From the NCBI GenBank assembly GCA_037957365.1, contig JARHVA010000398.1, forward strand, positions 2,344,001 to 2,408,000: a stretch of DNA of 64,000 nt. Direction: 5' to 3'. This document shows positions 11,791 to 23,230 of the stretch, piece by piece. Within the stretch, counting starts at the first letter, position 1. Each line of letters starts with the position of its first letter. A model generated the notes under the pieces. It was given only the letters and a program-made list of their open reading frames with translations, did no database searches and was not told the origin of the DNA. This DNA comes from Torreya grandis (Eukaryota; Streptophyta; Pinopsida; Cupressales; Taxaceae). Both the position numbers and the translations under genes were made by a program.

Positions 11791-11799
11791 CACACCTAA

Positions 11800-12110
11800 T
11801 CACATGATTTGGTCCAAGTGCATATGAGGAATTTATAGGGGCATTAACTAAATTATGGAAAACTCAATATGTTCATGAGTATAAGACCTAGTTTTAAAAA
11901 ATGGTCAATCAAACACAATGATTAGATTAGGATTTTTTCAAAATTTGTTTCATCAGTGGATTGAAGGAAGATATTTATGTTGAAGTCAAAATGTTCAAAC
12001 CCACTACATTGATGGAAGTAATTAGGTTGGCTAAATTATCTAAGGATAAATATGTATTCCAACAATATCTTTGTAAACCACCAAAAGCTGAAACCCGTTA
12101 TCAATTTTGT
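11800..12110 (+). pseudogene. Outer gypsy gag remnant
   Basis: The + frame around 11813-11890 reads GPSAYEEFIGALTKLWKT, matching the Ty3/gypsy capsid block (.GP..YEDF.GAL.KLRQT.SV.EY...F). A further block near 11950-12060 reads FISGLKEDIYVEV and then LMEVIRLAKL, the standard end of the Retrotrans_gag domain (F..GL...I...V....P.TL..A..LA). Stops interrupt it. Downstream lie protease, RT, RNase H and integrase in order. Confidence 0.8.
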
Positions 12111-12359
12111 GCAATTCCAAATTAAGGTACTCGACCACCACCAATCAAGTGCCTAACTCATAATGAGTAGGCCACTCATATAAAAATAGGAGTATGATAT
12201 AATTATTATGAAAAATATGGCCCAAACTATAAATTTTATATAACATAAATTGTATCTCATGGATGTTAAGGTACCTTCCACATCTGACATGTTGAGCAAC
12301 TTGGAAAAAATCTATAAGGAGGAGAAACCAAGTGATAATTTATTGAGTGATGAACCTTC

Positions 12360-12508
12360 CCCTAAAATTTCAATGCACGCATTAGCAAGGATCATAACTC
12401 CCCAAATAATGAAGGTGTTGGGATAGTTCAAAGGGCATCACTTATCTATATTCATTGACTTTGGAAACACTCATCACTTCATTGACATTGGGGTGGTAAA
12501 GTACACAA

Positions 12509-12547
<39 letters not shown>

Positions 12548-12720
12548 CAATAATTTTAAGGTGATGGTAACTAACAGAGAAAAGTTATCTTCAAAATATA
12601 AATATCATAATGTCTTAGTTTCAATCGGTGATTACAATATAAAAAATAACATGTTTGTACTTTCATTAGGTGGTTTTGATATTGTCTTGGGAGCCTAATG
12701 GATTCACTTGTTAAGACCCA
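12360..12720 (+). pseudogene. Outer gypsy aspartic protease remnant
   Basis: Near 12370-12480 the translation reads MHALARIITPQIM and then FIDFGNTHHFID. This matches the gypsy protease (VLIDSGSTHNFI), with the catalytic DSG changed to DFG. Near 12660-12700 comes FVLSLGGFDIVLGA, the conserved end of the domain (..L.LGGYD.VLG..WL). An (AT)n microsatellite at about 12514-12544 interrupts the middle of the domain. Confidence 0.75.
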
Positions 12721-13049
12721 TCCTATGGTAATTCTTAGAATTATTGATGCAATTCATCGTCATTAGGAAATAATATATTTTATAGGGAAAGGAAACATAA
12801 CCCACTAAAGTTATTAGTTCTCATCATATGATTAAGTTGGTAAAAAAGAGTTCTCTGAGAGTGGTGGCTCAACTTTGTGCAGTTCACATAATAGAAATTT
12901 GGACATTAGTGGGACCTTCAAACTCCTAATTGATTATTCATAAGAACTTGCATGTGCTCAAACTCACATGATCATGCAATACAACTCATCACAAATAGTC
13001 AACCACCAAACATTTGGTCATATCATTACCCTACATACATAATTTATAA

Positions 13050-13640
13050 ATTGAGAAGATGGTCCAAGAATTAGTTAATATGGGGTCATTTGACCTAGTG
13101 TTAGTCCATATTCTTCTCCAATGATCCTAATTAAAATTAAATATGTATCACGGTGATTTTGCATGGATTTTAACTAACTAAACAAACTAAAAATCAATTA
13201 AAAGTTCCCATTTCTTGATATTGATAAATTATTATATGAATTACATATGACTCACTTCTTCTCCATATTAGATTTGGGGTCTAGATACCATTTATTCACT
13301 TATAGGAAGAATATATCCCTAAGATAAAATTTTGTATTCATGACAACCATTATGGGTTATTTATATTTCCATTTGACCTCGCAAATGCTCTATCAACATT
13401 CTAAAGTATGATTAATGAGATTTTTCAGCCCTTGCTTTGAAAATTCATCTTGGTTTTTCTCGATGACATTCTTGTATATATGAAGACATGTGAATATCAT
13501 CTAGTTCACTTGGATGACATCGTGAAAATATTGTCTAAAAATCAAATTTATGTAAATCAATCTAAGTGTTATTTTGGTTGAATTATTTGTCCATAGTGTA
13601 TCAATCAATAGGGTTAAAGTGGATCTCAAGAAAATTCAAG
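13050..13640 (+). pseudogene. Outer gypsy reverse transcriptase remnant
   Basis: Heavily broken. Recognisable pieces in the + direction correspond to the start of RT after a VAQLCAVHI-type linker (12850-12900), a segment with the sense of 'FPIP..D.LLDEL' near 13210-13250, and the 'FLDDILVYS' block near 13450-13480, seen as a frame-shifted F-SR-HSCIY. Order and spacing agree with gypsy RT between protease and RNase H. Confidence 0.55.
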
Positions 13641-13689
13641 ACATGTAAAACTGACCAAAACCATGAACCATTAAAAGTCTCTGGGCATT

Positions 13690-14100
13690 ATAAGTCTCAC
13701 TAGATATTATCACTTATTTTTTAAAGACTATGGTAAAATCAAAACTCCTTTGACCACCATGTTATGGAAAAATGCAATCATTTGGTCTTAATTAATGGTG
13801 AGTGACTTTAAACTTCTCAAATAGACCATGTGCATGACACATGTACTCACCATACCATATTTATCCAAATCTCTCATTATTAGAAGTGATGTTTCATGGA
13901 TAGGAACTGGTGTGGTATTGATACAAGAAGGAAGACCTTTGGAATTAATTAGAAGGGCCTTATTGGGTAAGAATTTGGTCAAATCCACATATGAGGACAT
14001 GTAATCCATTTTTTATGATTTAACTCATTGGTGACCTTATTCATTGGGGTGACATTTATGCATCAAGACATATCATCATAGCCTTATGTATTTCTTGGAA
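13690..14100 (+). pseudogene. Outer gypsy RNase H remnant
   Basis: The frame at 13750-14000 reads IIRSDVSWIGTGVVLIQEG, matching the RT-linked RNase H block (L.TDAS..GIGAVL.Q.G.P). It is followed by LLGKNLVKSTYEDM, matching '...L......STYEKEM.AI..A...W'. The first catalytic position and flanking residues are partly preserved. It is interrupted by stops further on. Confidence 0.75.
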
Positions 14101-14289
14101 TAATAATTATTGTCATTGGAGAAATAAAAATGGTTTACTAAACTATAGAGAAAATGATTATGAAATACTATACAAGAATGGTAAATATAATGTTGGGTTG
14201 TATGCCTCTCTCATAAAATTTAATAATATGGACCTCATGTGCTTTGTCTCTACCAACATTATATTGGTTGTAGGAGATCCAACATGATT

Positions 14290-15367
14290 GTAATTAGGAT
14301 ACACAGGTTCAAGAATTCATCCATTATCTTACCAACAACCCTGCATATAATCATGAATGATATTAGGATGAACATTGATTACATTATCAGGGTGGCTCAT
14401 TATTTCCAGAAAGTTAGCTCTTAAGGTCGAATTATCAGAAGAATTACATGCATCTCCCTCTACAAATCATTCTAAATTCTTAAAGACATATCCAAGATTC
14501 AAAATAACCTTCTTATGGGATAGTAAGAAACATGATATCCAAAATTTTATTATAGATTTTAATACATGTTAACATCAAAAGGGAGAGATTATCTAGACTA
14601 GGAACTCTACAAATATTACCAATTTTGTCTGCAAAATAGATTGATATCTCTATGGATATGATTGAGGGGTTATCTAAATCATTTAGTACATTAGTGATTT
14701 TTTTTATTGTTGATTGCCTCTCTAAATATGCCAACTTTTTTATAATGGCCCACCCTTATAAATCATCCACTATGGCACACATCGACATTGACCAAAAATT
14801 CTATCTCTATGGTATACCCTCTTCTATTGTCTATGACTTTTATCCACTAGTAAATTTTAGTAAGGAATGCTTAAATTGTAGGAAAAACATTCAAAATGAG
14901 TACAATATATCCCTTATAAACTAGTGGTTAAATAGAAATCATGAAAAAACTATTGGATACCTACTTATATTATTCTGATTTAAAGCAACAGACTCACTGG
15001 CCTAAGCATTTACCTCTTTTTTAATGGCACTAAAACACTTCTTACCACTCTTCAACTAAGATGAAACCCTATGAATCAATGTATGGACAACCACTACCAT
15101 CTCTCACATTCTACCTTCCAAGAAGTTTTAAGGTGCATTTCTTTAATTCAACTCTAAGCAACTAGGAAACTCTACTTCAGACTCTGAAGGATAACTTTGA
15201 ATAGGCTCAAAATTGTATGAAGTAATAGGAGATAAACAGTTTTTAGATTACAAATTCATCATTGGGGACATGTTATTTATGCACCTATAGATATATAAAC
15301 ATAATTATTTCAATCTCAAAGGTAGTTAGAAGTTAGCATCCAAATTATATGGATAATAAATAGTGTT
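14290..15367 (+). pseudogene. Outer gypsy integrase remnant, 5' part
   Basis: Around 14580-14920 frame fragments read 'CQ..KGE', then 'SMDMIEGLSKS', 'FFIVDCLSKYANF' and 'SSIVYDFYPL'. These correspond to the integrase sequence CQ..K......L..P......I.MDFI.GLP.S.....I.VVVDR.SKYAHF and the second-aspartate block (SI.SDRD..F). Further on, MKPYESMYGQPLPSLT-like and 'DRQF...' pieces follow. The frame runs into the inner element's target site at 15363-15367 and resumes at 29604. The joined sense continues the conserved '..KL...Y.GPY.V...IG.VAY.L.LP' region across the insertion. Confidence 0.75.
15363..15367 (+). repeat. Left target-site duplication of the inner element
   Basis: GTGTT immediately precedes the LTR start TGATAGG and is repeated exactly at 29599-29603 after the LTR end CATCA. 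Confidence 0.9.
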
Positions 15368-16554
15368 TGATAGGCTGTCGTTATACTTTTCATTTAACCA
15401 ATCAATGGATTGGTGTCATTTTATACTAGGTCCAATGTCTAAGGCTATATCTAAAGATATGTTGGATATTTGAGTTAACAGTTCATTATTTGGGGGGTGT
15501 TTACTCTATTGTTGATGTCTAAATCCTAAAGACAACAAATAAGATTCTAATTCTATGTTACAGAAAAAGTAAATCTAGAAAGTGTTGGTAACTGAATATC
15601 CCTTATGACATTACTTTAAAAAGATTATTTGATTCACACCATCAATATATAGAACTTAAAAATCTAGTATAAGACACTACAGTGTCCTCACTCAACTTGG
15701 CCGACTAGGTAGGATAATGTTGTATTTCAAAATGTGAGAATGTTGATTGCTCATTATCATCTAGACTACTTCTTGACAAATTTTAAATATGGAGATGAGT
15801 TAACAAACTTTACCTTTTATGAGAATTGAAAGGCACACTTTTCATAATTAAAACTCACTTGCATTGAACTGAAACAAACCTTGCATTTAATAAGAGCACA
15901 CTTGCATTAAAAAGTAAATCACACTTTACATTTAAAGGGAAATCAAAGTTACGTTAAAAAAGAAATTACACTTTGCATTGAAAGGGAAATAACACTTGCA
16001 GTAAAATGAAATACACCTATATCAAAAGAAATACAATTTTAAACTATAAACTAAAAATACCAATTATCTTGATCTTCTAAGAGAAATGGGCCCTTGTTCC
16101 TTCCTCAAAACATGATCAACTTTTACTCAATAATGGAAGGGAATGTTGAAATTTATTAATATTTCATTAACAAAAAGAATATATACATATGTGCAAAATT
16201 ACACTTGAATGTTTCTTCTATCTATTATGTTCTCTATATCTATTATCTAATTACCCTAGAATGAGAAGGAGACATGTATTTAAAGCACATGTCAATGACT
16301 ATTTTTAGAATACAAAATCTAGTGATCTAAATAGCCAAATCTACTTATTCAAAATAGAAGATCTAGGAATTAGACCCCATGTTATAGGGAGGCATTAGAA
16401 CTGATTCAACTAATAATGGATCGAATATAACTAACATAGATATGAAGTGATTATGTATTGATTTACAAAATATAAATACATTTATATCTAGATCATTTTA
16501 GACCATTACTATTTATAATAATGTCTAAAATAAGATATCTAAAGAGGGAAAATC

Positions 16555-16585
<31 letters not shown>

Positions 16586-17040
16586 GATATATTTGGATTT
16601 GCCATATTAATTTGCAAATTATAGTTGGGCATCTTTGGAGCATGACTAGGAGTCTTCAAAGCACTATTGGATAGGTTTTTAGAACATCTTTGGAATGTCT
16701 TCAGAGCTGGATATCTTCAGAGCTCAACTTAGGATCTTTGAAGATCATTGCATTTTATGTTGAGTCTTCAAAACTGCTACTAAAACTATTGATGACTTCT
16801 CAAAATAATCTCGCTATAAGGATGTATCTCTATATGAAAAATTGTGATCATTTCATCTAAGTTAGACATAAATAGCAAGATAGAGAACCAATAATGTATC
16901 ACATATGAACAAAAGAAAATTGCATTTATTTCCTACTTAGATGAGACCTTAGATATTAAATGTAATGCAATATATAACCAATAGGAAACCCTTATGGATA
17001 GTTTATATGAGATATAATGAGCTATATAGAATGCTCATCA
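15368..17040 (-). repeat. 3' LTR of the inner Athila/Tat-like gypsy element
   Basis: Aligns end to end with 27891-29598. It starts TGATAGG and ends CTCATCA on the + strand, giving TGAT...ATCA inverted ends. It includes a (TA)n run at about 16555-16583 that is longer in the other LTR. Because all coding domains between the LTRs run on the minus strand, this is the 3' LTR. The two LTRs have diverged by many substitutions and small indels, so the insertion is not recent. Confidence 0.9.
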
Positions 17041-17060
17041 TTTTTCCCCCACACTTTACC
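17041..17060 (-). other. Polypurine tract of the inner element
   Basis: On the minus strand AGTGTGGGGGAAAAA directly abuts the LTR start. It would prime plus-strand DNA synthesis and confirms the minus orientation. Confidence 0.75.
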
Positions 17061-17600
17061 TTTTACAAGTCATCTTGCAAACTAATGGGATAATTGTTCT
17101 TCAATCTAGGAGTCTAAATTCCAACCACTGATTGAGATCACAAATTTGAAATTGGTGTCCCCAATCACAATGATTTCTAGGTATAAACCCCAAATATCTT
17201 ACCACTATATGTAACCATGCTTGAAATTTTATTTTTGCCTAATTGTGCCAATTCTACCAAGGAGACATGAGACAAAGAAGAATGGGTGTCCTAAATCTCA
17301 AACCAATCCAACCATCTAAACCTCCTTCTTCTATGAGCTGAGTGATAATATGAGAAAGTGCCCTAGCTCTCCAAAGACTCCAATTGATGGTGGTAGGACT
17401 CATAACTTCCCTACATTTCAAGGCAATATGCAAAGTCTCTCATCTAGCCATACTTGCAGTGATGGAATTGGAGGGATGCTGACTGACAAAGTATAGAAAG
17501 GCTATAAAAAAAATTTAATTAACAACTCATGATATTTATTTTTCATGTACATATGATAAATAGGATGGAAGGCAATGAGAATTTTGCAAGCCTCTAGAAA
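17061..17600. other. Inner element 3' region, no frame supported
   Basis: Between the polypurine tract and the accessory frame; only short broken frames seen. Confidence 0.4.
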
Positions 17601-19760
17601 CTAAGGTCTCATGCATAGGCTTTTAGTATTCTACAGTTTTAGGAATTGATTATGTGTTTGCTCGCAAGTAGTTTGATTTCTCATGGTGGAAAGGAAAGCA
17701 CATAATTATGTTTCCCCCATAAATAATTTAATCAAAAATCCATATTGGTGGCCTAATAACATGTTGCAAAAATAAAACTCATAAATTTGATCATCTTTTT
17801 GTGGTACTTTTAAGAAAGACATCCATGAACATGTGTTCATCTTTAATAACATAGAAAAAACCAAGAGAAATCAATTGCATTTGCCACTTATAAAATTGTT
17901 CATGAAGAAATAAAATATACAAGGAATAAGGTTTTCTACAAGATAACAATTTTTAAGCAATTTCATAAATATTTTGAATAGAAGTATGAGCCTGCTATAA
18001 CTATTATCAAGACTCTGCTTTGATTCTAGCATTTTCTACTTCCAACTTCTGAATCTTGTTCTAAACTTTATTCCAAACTAAAATCATCTCATGAAGGGAC
18101 AGAGGAAAATAATGAATAGCCTTTGTATGTCCTTCAGTCTATACAATTAGCTCCCTTATTTCCCTATGCACAACTCTTATCATAGCTTGCAACTCAACAT
18201 TATATGTTGTTAGCTCCTATATGTGAGTATTTTTTTGACCAAGCAATGCATTTTTACCATCAACAGAGTATTGTAAATTATTAATCTAAGCATCCTTACT
18301 AGCAATAAAAAATTTTAGACTATCAATTTGATTATCTTTATTTGCAAGGGAATTCTGTAAAGTGCTAAGTTCATGAGATTTTGAAAACAATTGATTTTGT
18401 ATTCTAGTCTATTCAGTATTAACTATTGTGTTGATTACTTCCCATGTTCAAACCTGAGAAATAAAATATTCATATCACCTTTACAAACTAGAAATGGTTT
18501 GGTCCTTACCTTGTAATGTCAATTGAAGAAAATAAATATCTGCTTGTTGTTACTAAATGGTTTCTTCATTCCTTGACAAGGTCATAACATATTGTAACTA
18601 TTTGTCTTCATGAATAGGTCAAGGAGAAGAGAAAGCTTCTTATATAAGTGTATCTCTACCCTTGTCAACTATGGAAGGTAAGGGTATTTATTCTTATTTA
18701 GATATAATTTCTTATGCAGGGGTTTATGTTTCTTCAACTAATTATTCAACATTCATAACTTCGATGGAAGAACTTAAACTTCCCAAAATTTTAGATGCTT
18801 GTATATTTCTTTCTTCTTCCTCTTGGAGAATCAAATGATGACTTTCTTAGGGTTTGATTGGTGGAGTAAGGTTTTCTATTGAAACCCTCATTTTTATTTT
18901 TAACCTTCAGTGCAACATCTTTGGAGCTGTAGGCACTGAAGATGGACCTTACACTGTTCTTGTTTCATGGGAGGAGGAGAAATAAGATGTGATTTCTTAC
19001 CAGGAATTTGGGGTGATTTTCATAGAAATGAAGACCAAAACTTCTCACCCTTAGGTTTATTTATAAAATGGTGTTGATAGATGAGATGAATTAAACCATG
19101 ATGTTTAATTCACCCAGTTCCCCTTTTTAATTTTTGATCTACATTAATTATAGCATGGTGGAGGAAAGATGGTAGGTTTACCTAGCATTCAGGTTTGGTG
19201 GATCCTTCCTCAAATGATTGAGAATCTACATAGTGTTGCCACTAACCACAATGAACTATCCATCACATGTGAGGTATTTCATGACCCAATATGCAACATA
19301 ATGCCATGGAGGTGGAAGACTATCCTAAATGATTCCTCTAGCCATGCCTTGTGGATTTTTGGCCAACTTAAAATGGGGTTCATTACCATCAATGAACATT
19401 AGAATTAGATTAAACAAAACTTAATTTTTTAGTAGTAACCATGCCTTTTTCAAGAATCCTTAAAAGTTAACTGATAATAGATGAATCAATAGGAATATGC
19501 TCACCCTAGATTATAGAATGATCTTCATCAAAAAATTTAAAAAAATCTTGAATGATGTTCTCCTGAAAACCCTAAAATATATTTATAAAATTGAGCCATA
19601 ACGCTATTTCAAAAATAACCCTAGAAGATTCATCTTGTAACAGAGATTCTACTGACACTGGTTCACTTTTATTCTTACCCCCCATCGTGGAGTTCTTCAT
19701 AGTATTCTCAAAAACTTGCTTATGCAATGAAAAATTGAGCTTGAAATTGTACATAGTACT
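17600..19760 (-). pseudogene. Accessory reading frame in env-like position, coiled-coil tail
   Basis: Downstream of integrase on the coding (minus) strand, long stretches stay in one frame apart from stops. It starts near 19754 (SVESLLQDESSRVIF, then SIISQLLRILEKGM once a stop is read through). It continues after a frame change near 19400 (NPQGMARGII, PPPWHYVAYWVMKYLTC, QILNHLRKDPPNL with a stop at its first residue), and again near 19120 (HHGLIHLIYQHHF). From about 19020 to 18120 one frame runs roughly 300 codons and ends in a heptad-rich, Gln/Leu/Asn-rich segment (LQNSLANKDNQIDSLKFFIA) that looks like a coiled coil. Several of the stops there are TAG where CAG (Gln) would fit. Athila-type elements often carry an env-like frame here, but I see no signal peptide or clear membrane segment. 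Its function is unknown. Confidence 0.55.
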
Positions 19761-20429
19761 CAGGATGGAAAGGAAATTGGGATATGATGTGGTAATGAAT
19801 AACGATGAAGGGGTATCATGAAATTATGGAATAAATGATGGCCAAACACTTTGGGGTATGCAAAGCTTTAATGATGGAGCACATTTTGGGTCAACATCAA
19901 TGATGTGGCATGAGAGATCATACTTGGCGACACTTGAAATGAAATTCATAATGATTTTTTCTTGAGTCATATCTTTTGAAAAGGTATTTTAGAATAACTT
20001 AACATCAAATCTTGAAATTTGGAGATGGGACTAACCTCAGTCACATCCACGTGGCATCAAAAGACTTATCTATATTGACAAGTGTTGTCTACCTAATAGT
20101 CATACATGTAGAACATAAAATAGAAAATGTCTAACTTATTGGGAAGGAAGTAAAACCATACCTCTATTGTAAGGATCCTTGATTATCTCCTAAAGTTTCC
20201 ATGTGTTCTACAAGGATAAATAATTTTGAGAAGATAAATTAGCTAACAAGATAATAGTTCATGTTTATTGCAGAAGTTTCATCTAAAAAGTGTCATTTTT
20301 GGTTTTCACTTTCCAGTAATTTTTTTTATACTTTTTTTTATTTTTTGTTTTAATAGTTTTTTTAATTTGAATTTTTGAAGGGAGGAGAACCTCCATTTTT
20401 TGGTTTTTATCACTTTCCCTTATTGGATG
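19761..20429 (-). other. Spacer between integrase end and accessory frame
   Basis: Includes a lysine-rich, A-rich stretch near 20300-20400 after the integrase C-terminus. Otherwise there is no recognisable frame. It could hold the splice acceptor or promoter for the accessory frame, but nothing in the sequence proves it. Confidence 0.4.
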
Positions 20430-21712
20430 TCTACTACAAAGATCATTTGGCCTTAGTGAAAGATCCAAGTTAATCCATATTATCAAATTGGTCTTGATTA
20501 TATTCAATGAATTATTCCCTGATGAGAGGTCTTTTATACACTTTAAGTCTATGACCATTGACCAAAAGTGTCCTTTAGTCATCATCAATTGGTTGAAGTT
20601 GGATAGAGCCATTATTTTGAATAGTTTTAAACAGGTATGGCCCCAACCATCTTGTCCTGAGCTTACCTTTGAAATGCTAGAATTTAGAATCAAATAGAAG
20701 CGCCCAATCACCTTCTTGAAACTATTTCTCTCTACTATGAGTATCATGCCACTGCTTTGAGTATCATGCCACTACTTTCATTGCATTTGGATCATGTTGG
20801 TTTGAGTGAGTGCATCCATTCTTAATTCATCTAGCCCATTCAGTTGCATGATTCTTTCCTTCTATGCTTCATCAAGATTAATTCACATATCAGCTACTAT
20901 CTTCAGTGTCTACAGTTTAAACTCTATTAGAAATAAAGTTTTTTTTAAAACATAAGTTCATAGGGAGAGAATCCTATGGTAGTATTCCATGTATTATATG
21001 CCTAAATTTTTTCAGGTACTTTACCTACCCAATCCTTCTTGCTACTATTCACTATTTTGGTCAAAATATTTTCAATCTCTCGATTGGTGACCTCCATTTG
21101 TCTATTAGCTTGGGGGTGATATGGTGAGGATTTTTGGTGATTGATTTGGCATAGTTATATAAAATCCTTGATCATGTTAGACATGAATTGAGGTCCTTGA
21201 TAAAAAATAATAGATTTAGGAGTTCCAAATTACAACATGATCCTATGATATAGGAAATCAACAACCATTTTCTCCCTAGTAAAGGTGAGTGCCTACACTT
21301 CAGCCCACTTAGTAACATAATCAGTACATACTAGTAAATATTCTTTTTCTTGAGATGGTAGGTTGATTGGTCTAAAAAAATCCAAACCCCATTTCTCAAA
21401 TGGTTCTAAAACTATTTGAGGATGAAGAGGCATTTATGAAGATAGAGTAGGCTTACCCATCCTTTGACAAGGATCAAATTGCCATACAAACCTTTTTACA
21501 GTATTATAAAGAGATGGCCAATAATAATCTACACCAAGAATCTTATGAATGGTCCTTTTTGAGGAATAATTTCCTCCTCTTGGTTTACTATGACATGCTC
21601 TTATGATGTCAAATACTTCATCTTCTCTGACACACCTATGAAGTACATGATCAGGACCAATTTTAATTAACATGCCTTTAAAGCATTTGAAATGAGAATT
21701 AGCTCTAATCAA
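20430..21712 (-). pseudogene. Inner element integrase
   Basis: The H2C2 zinc-binding domain is seen at 21712-21434 (HRCVREDEVFDIIRACHS, then FYWPSL-like VDYYWPSLYN and FDPCQRMGKP). The core follows (EPFEKWGLDFFRPI with the first Asp, CTDYVTKWAEV, then a degraded second Asp block as SIIFYQGPQF). Next comes SSPYHPQANRQMEVTNREI carrying the catalytic Glu. The C-terminal block is frame-shifted near 20440-20740 (GDWALLFDSKF, LRTRWLGPY, NGHRLKVY). A perfect 15-base repeat GAGTATCATGCCACT (20738 and 20759) marks a small local duplication in the linker. It inserts the cDNA in a live element; several stops and the lost second Asp make it dead. Confidence 0.85.
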
Positions 21713-21849
21713 ATGGTTTTTTTCTTAGTAAAGGAATGAGAAAACTTCCTTATTGCCAAGTAATTTGTCATGTCTACAAACCACGGAGAGTATGTAGATA
21801 TAGAAAATAACTATTCATCTAGAAAAGAATCTTCCACAAGTTCATCTTC

Positions 21850-23230
21850 ACTTGTAGTGATCAATCTAGACAAAAATTTAGCGACAACATTATACTTTCT
21901 AGGTTTGTCTATGATGGTAATGTCAAAATTTTACAACAATAGTAGTCATCTAATAATCTCCCACATACTACTAGTTTATTCATTAAGTGCTTAATAGCTG
22001 AATGATCTATATAGATAGATACCTGATAACTAATAATGTAATGCATAAACCTATTTATAGCATAAACAATAGCAAGAAATTATTTTTCTATGGTATTTTA
22101 GTTTTTATCTATGGGAGTAAGATTCTTGTTGACATAATAAATGGCATACATTTTTATTTCCTCATCTCTTTGTCCTATAACTGCCCCTAATGCATTATTA
22201 GAAGCATCAGTATAGATATGAAAAGGATTTTCCCAATTAGGTCCTTTCAAAATTGGAGTATTCATGAGCTTTTTTTTTAATGTTTCATAAGCTTCTTGAC
22301 ACTTATCATTCCATACAAATTCACTGTCTTTTGTTATCAATGCTAACATAGGTGCAACTAGTTTACTAAAGTCTTCAATAAATATTTTGTAATATCTTGC
22401 ATGAGTGAGAAAACTTTTGACAATTGTTAATGTTTGAGGAATGGGAAGACTATAAATCATCTAAATCTTCTTAGGATCCACTTTTATTCCTTGAGAAGAG
22501 ATGTGATGTCCTAATACTATCCCTTCATCAGCCATTATGATACACTTCTCATGACTCAAAGATACTTGATGTTCTTCACATCTTGTGAGTATTTTATCCA
22601 AGTTCATCAAGACTTCATCAAATGTAGTGATATGGATAGTGAAGTCATCTATGTAGACTTCCACATAATCATTTTTAAGATAAAAAAATATGGCTAACAT
22701 TACTCTCTGAAAGGTAGCAAGTACATTGCATAATCCAAAAGGAAGGACTGTATAAGTAAATGTTCTCCAAGGGCAAGTGAATGTGGTTTTATTTTGATCT
22801 TCAAAGGATATTTTGATTTTATTCTATCCACTAAACCCATCTAAGAAATAAAAATATTACTTTCTTGTCAAGTTATCTAAGACTTGATCAATAAAAGGCA
22901 AAGGAAAGTAATCTCTCATAGTGACTTTATTCAATTCTTTGTAATCAATGCAAACTCTCCATTTTTCACTCTTCGTAGGTAAAATGACCAAGGGTTAAAC
23001 CCATTTACTATCAGATATGGGGTAAATGAAACCAACTTCCAATAGTTTTTTTATCTCTATCTTTACAATTTCTTTGAAGGTTAGGTTAATTCTCCATTGT
23101 GGTTGTCTAACTGGTCTAACATCTTCAATGTAGATGTGATGGGTATAGACACTGGGATATATTACTTTTATATCATTTTAATCCTAATCAAATACTTTTG
23201 TGTCATACCTATTGTGTAGACTAATTACCC
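21850..23230 (-). pseudogene. Inner element reverse transcriptase and RNase H
   Basis: RT reads from about 23130 down: LKEIVKIEIKKLLEVGFIYP-type entry, WRVCIDYKELNKVTMRDYF, PLPFIDQVLDNL, PFGLCNVLATFQRVMLAIF and VEVYIDDFTIH, so the YIDD catalytic motif is intact. It ends with EGIVLGHHISSQGIKVD at about 22480. RNase H follows in the next frame (YTDASNNALGAVIGQRDEE, then KKFLAIVYAINRF). The 22098-22460 section is uninterrupted for 120 codons. The order RT-RNase H-integrase is standard for gypsy. Only a few stops are present, mostly TAG/TAA. Confidence 0.9.
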
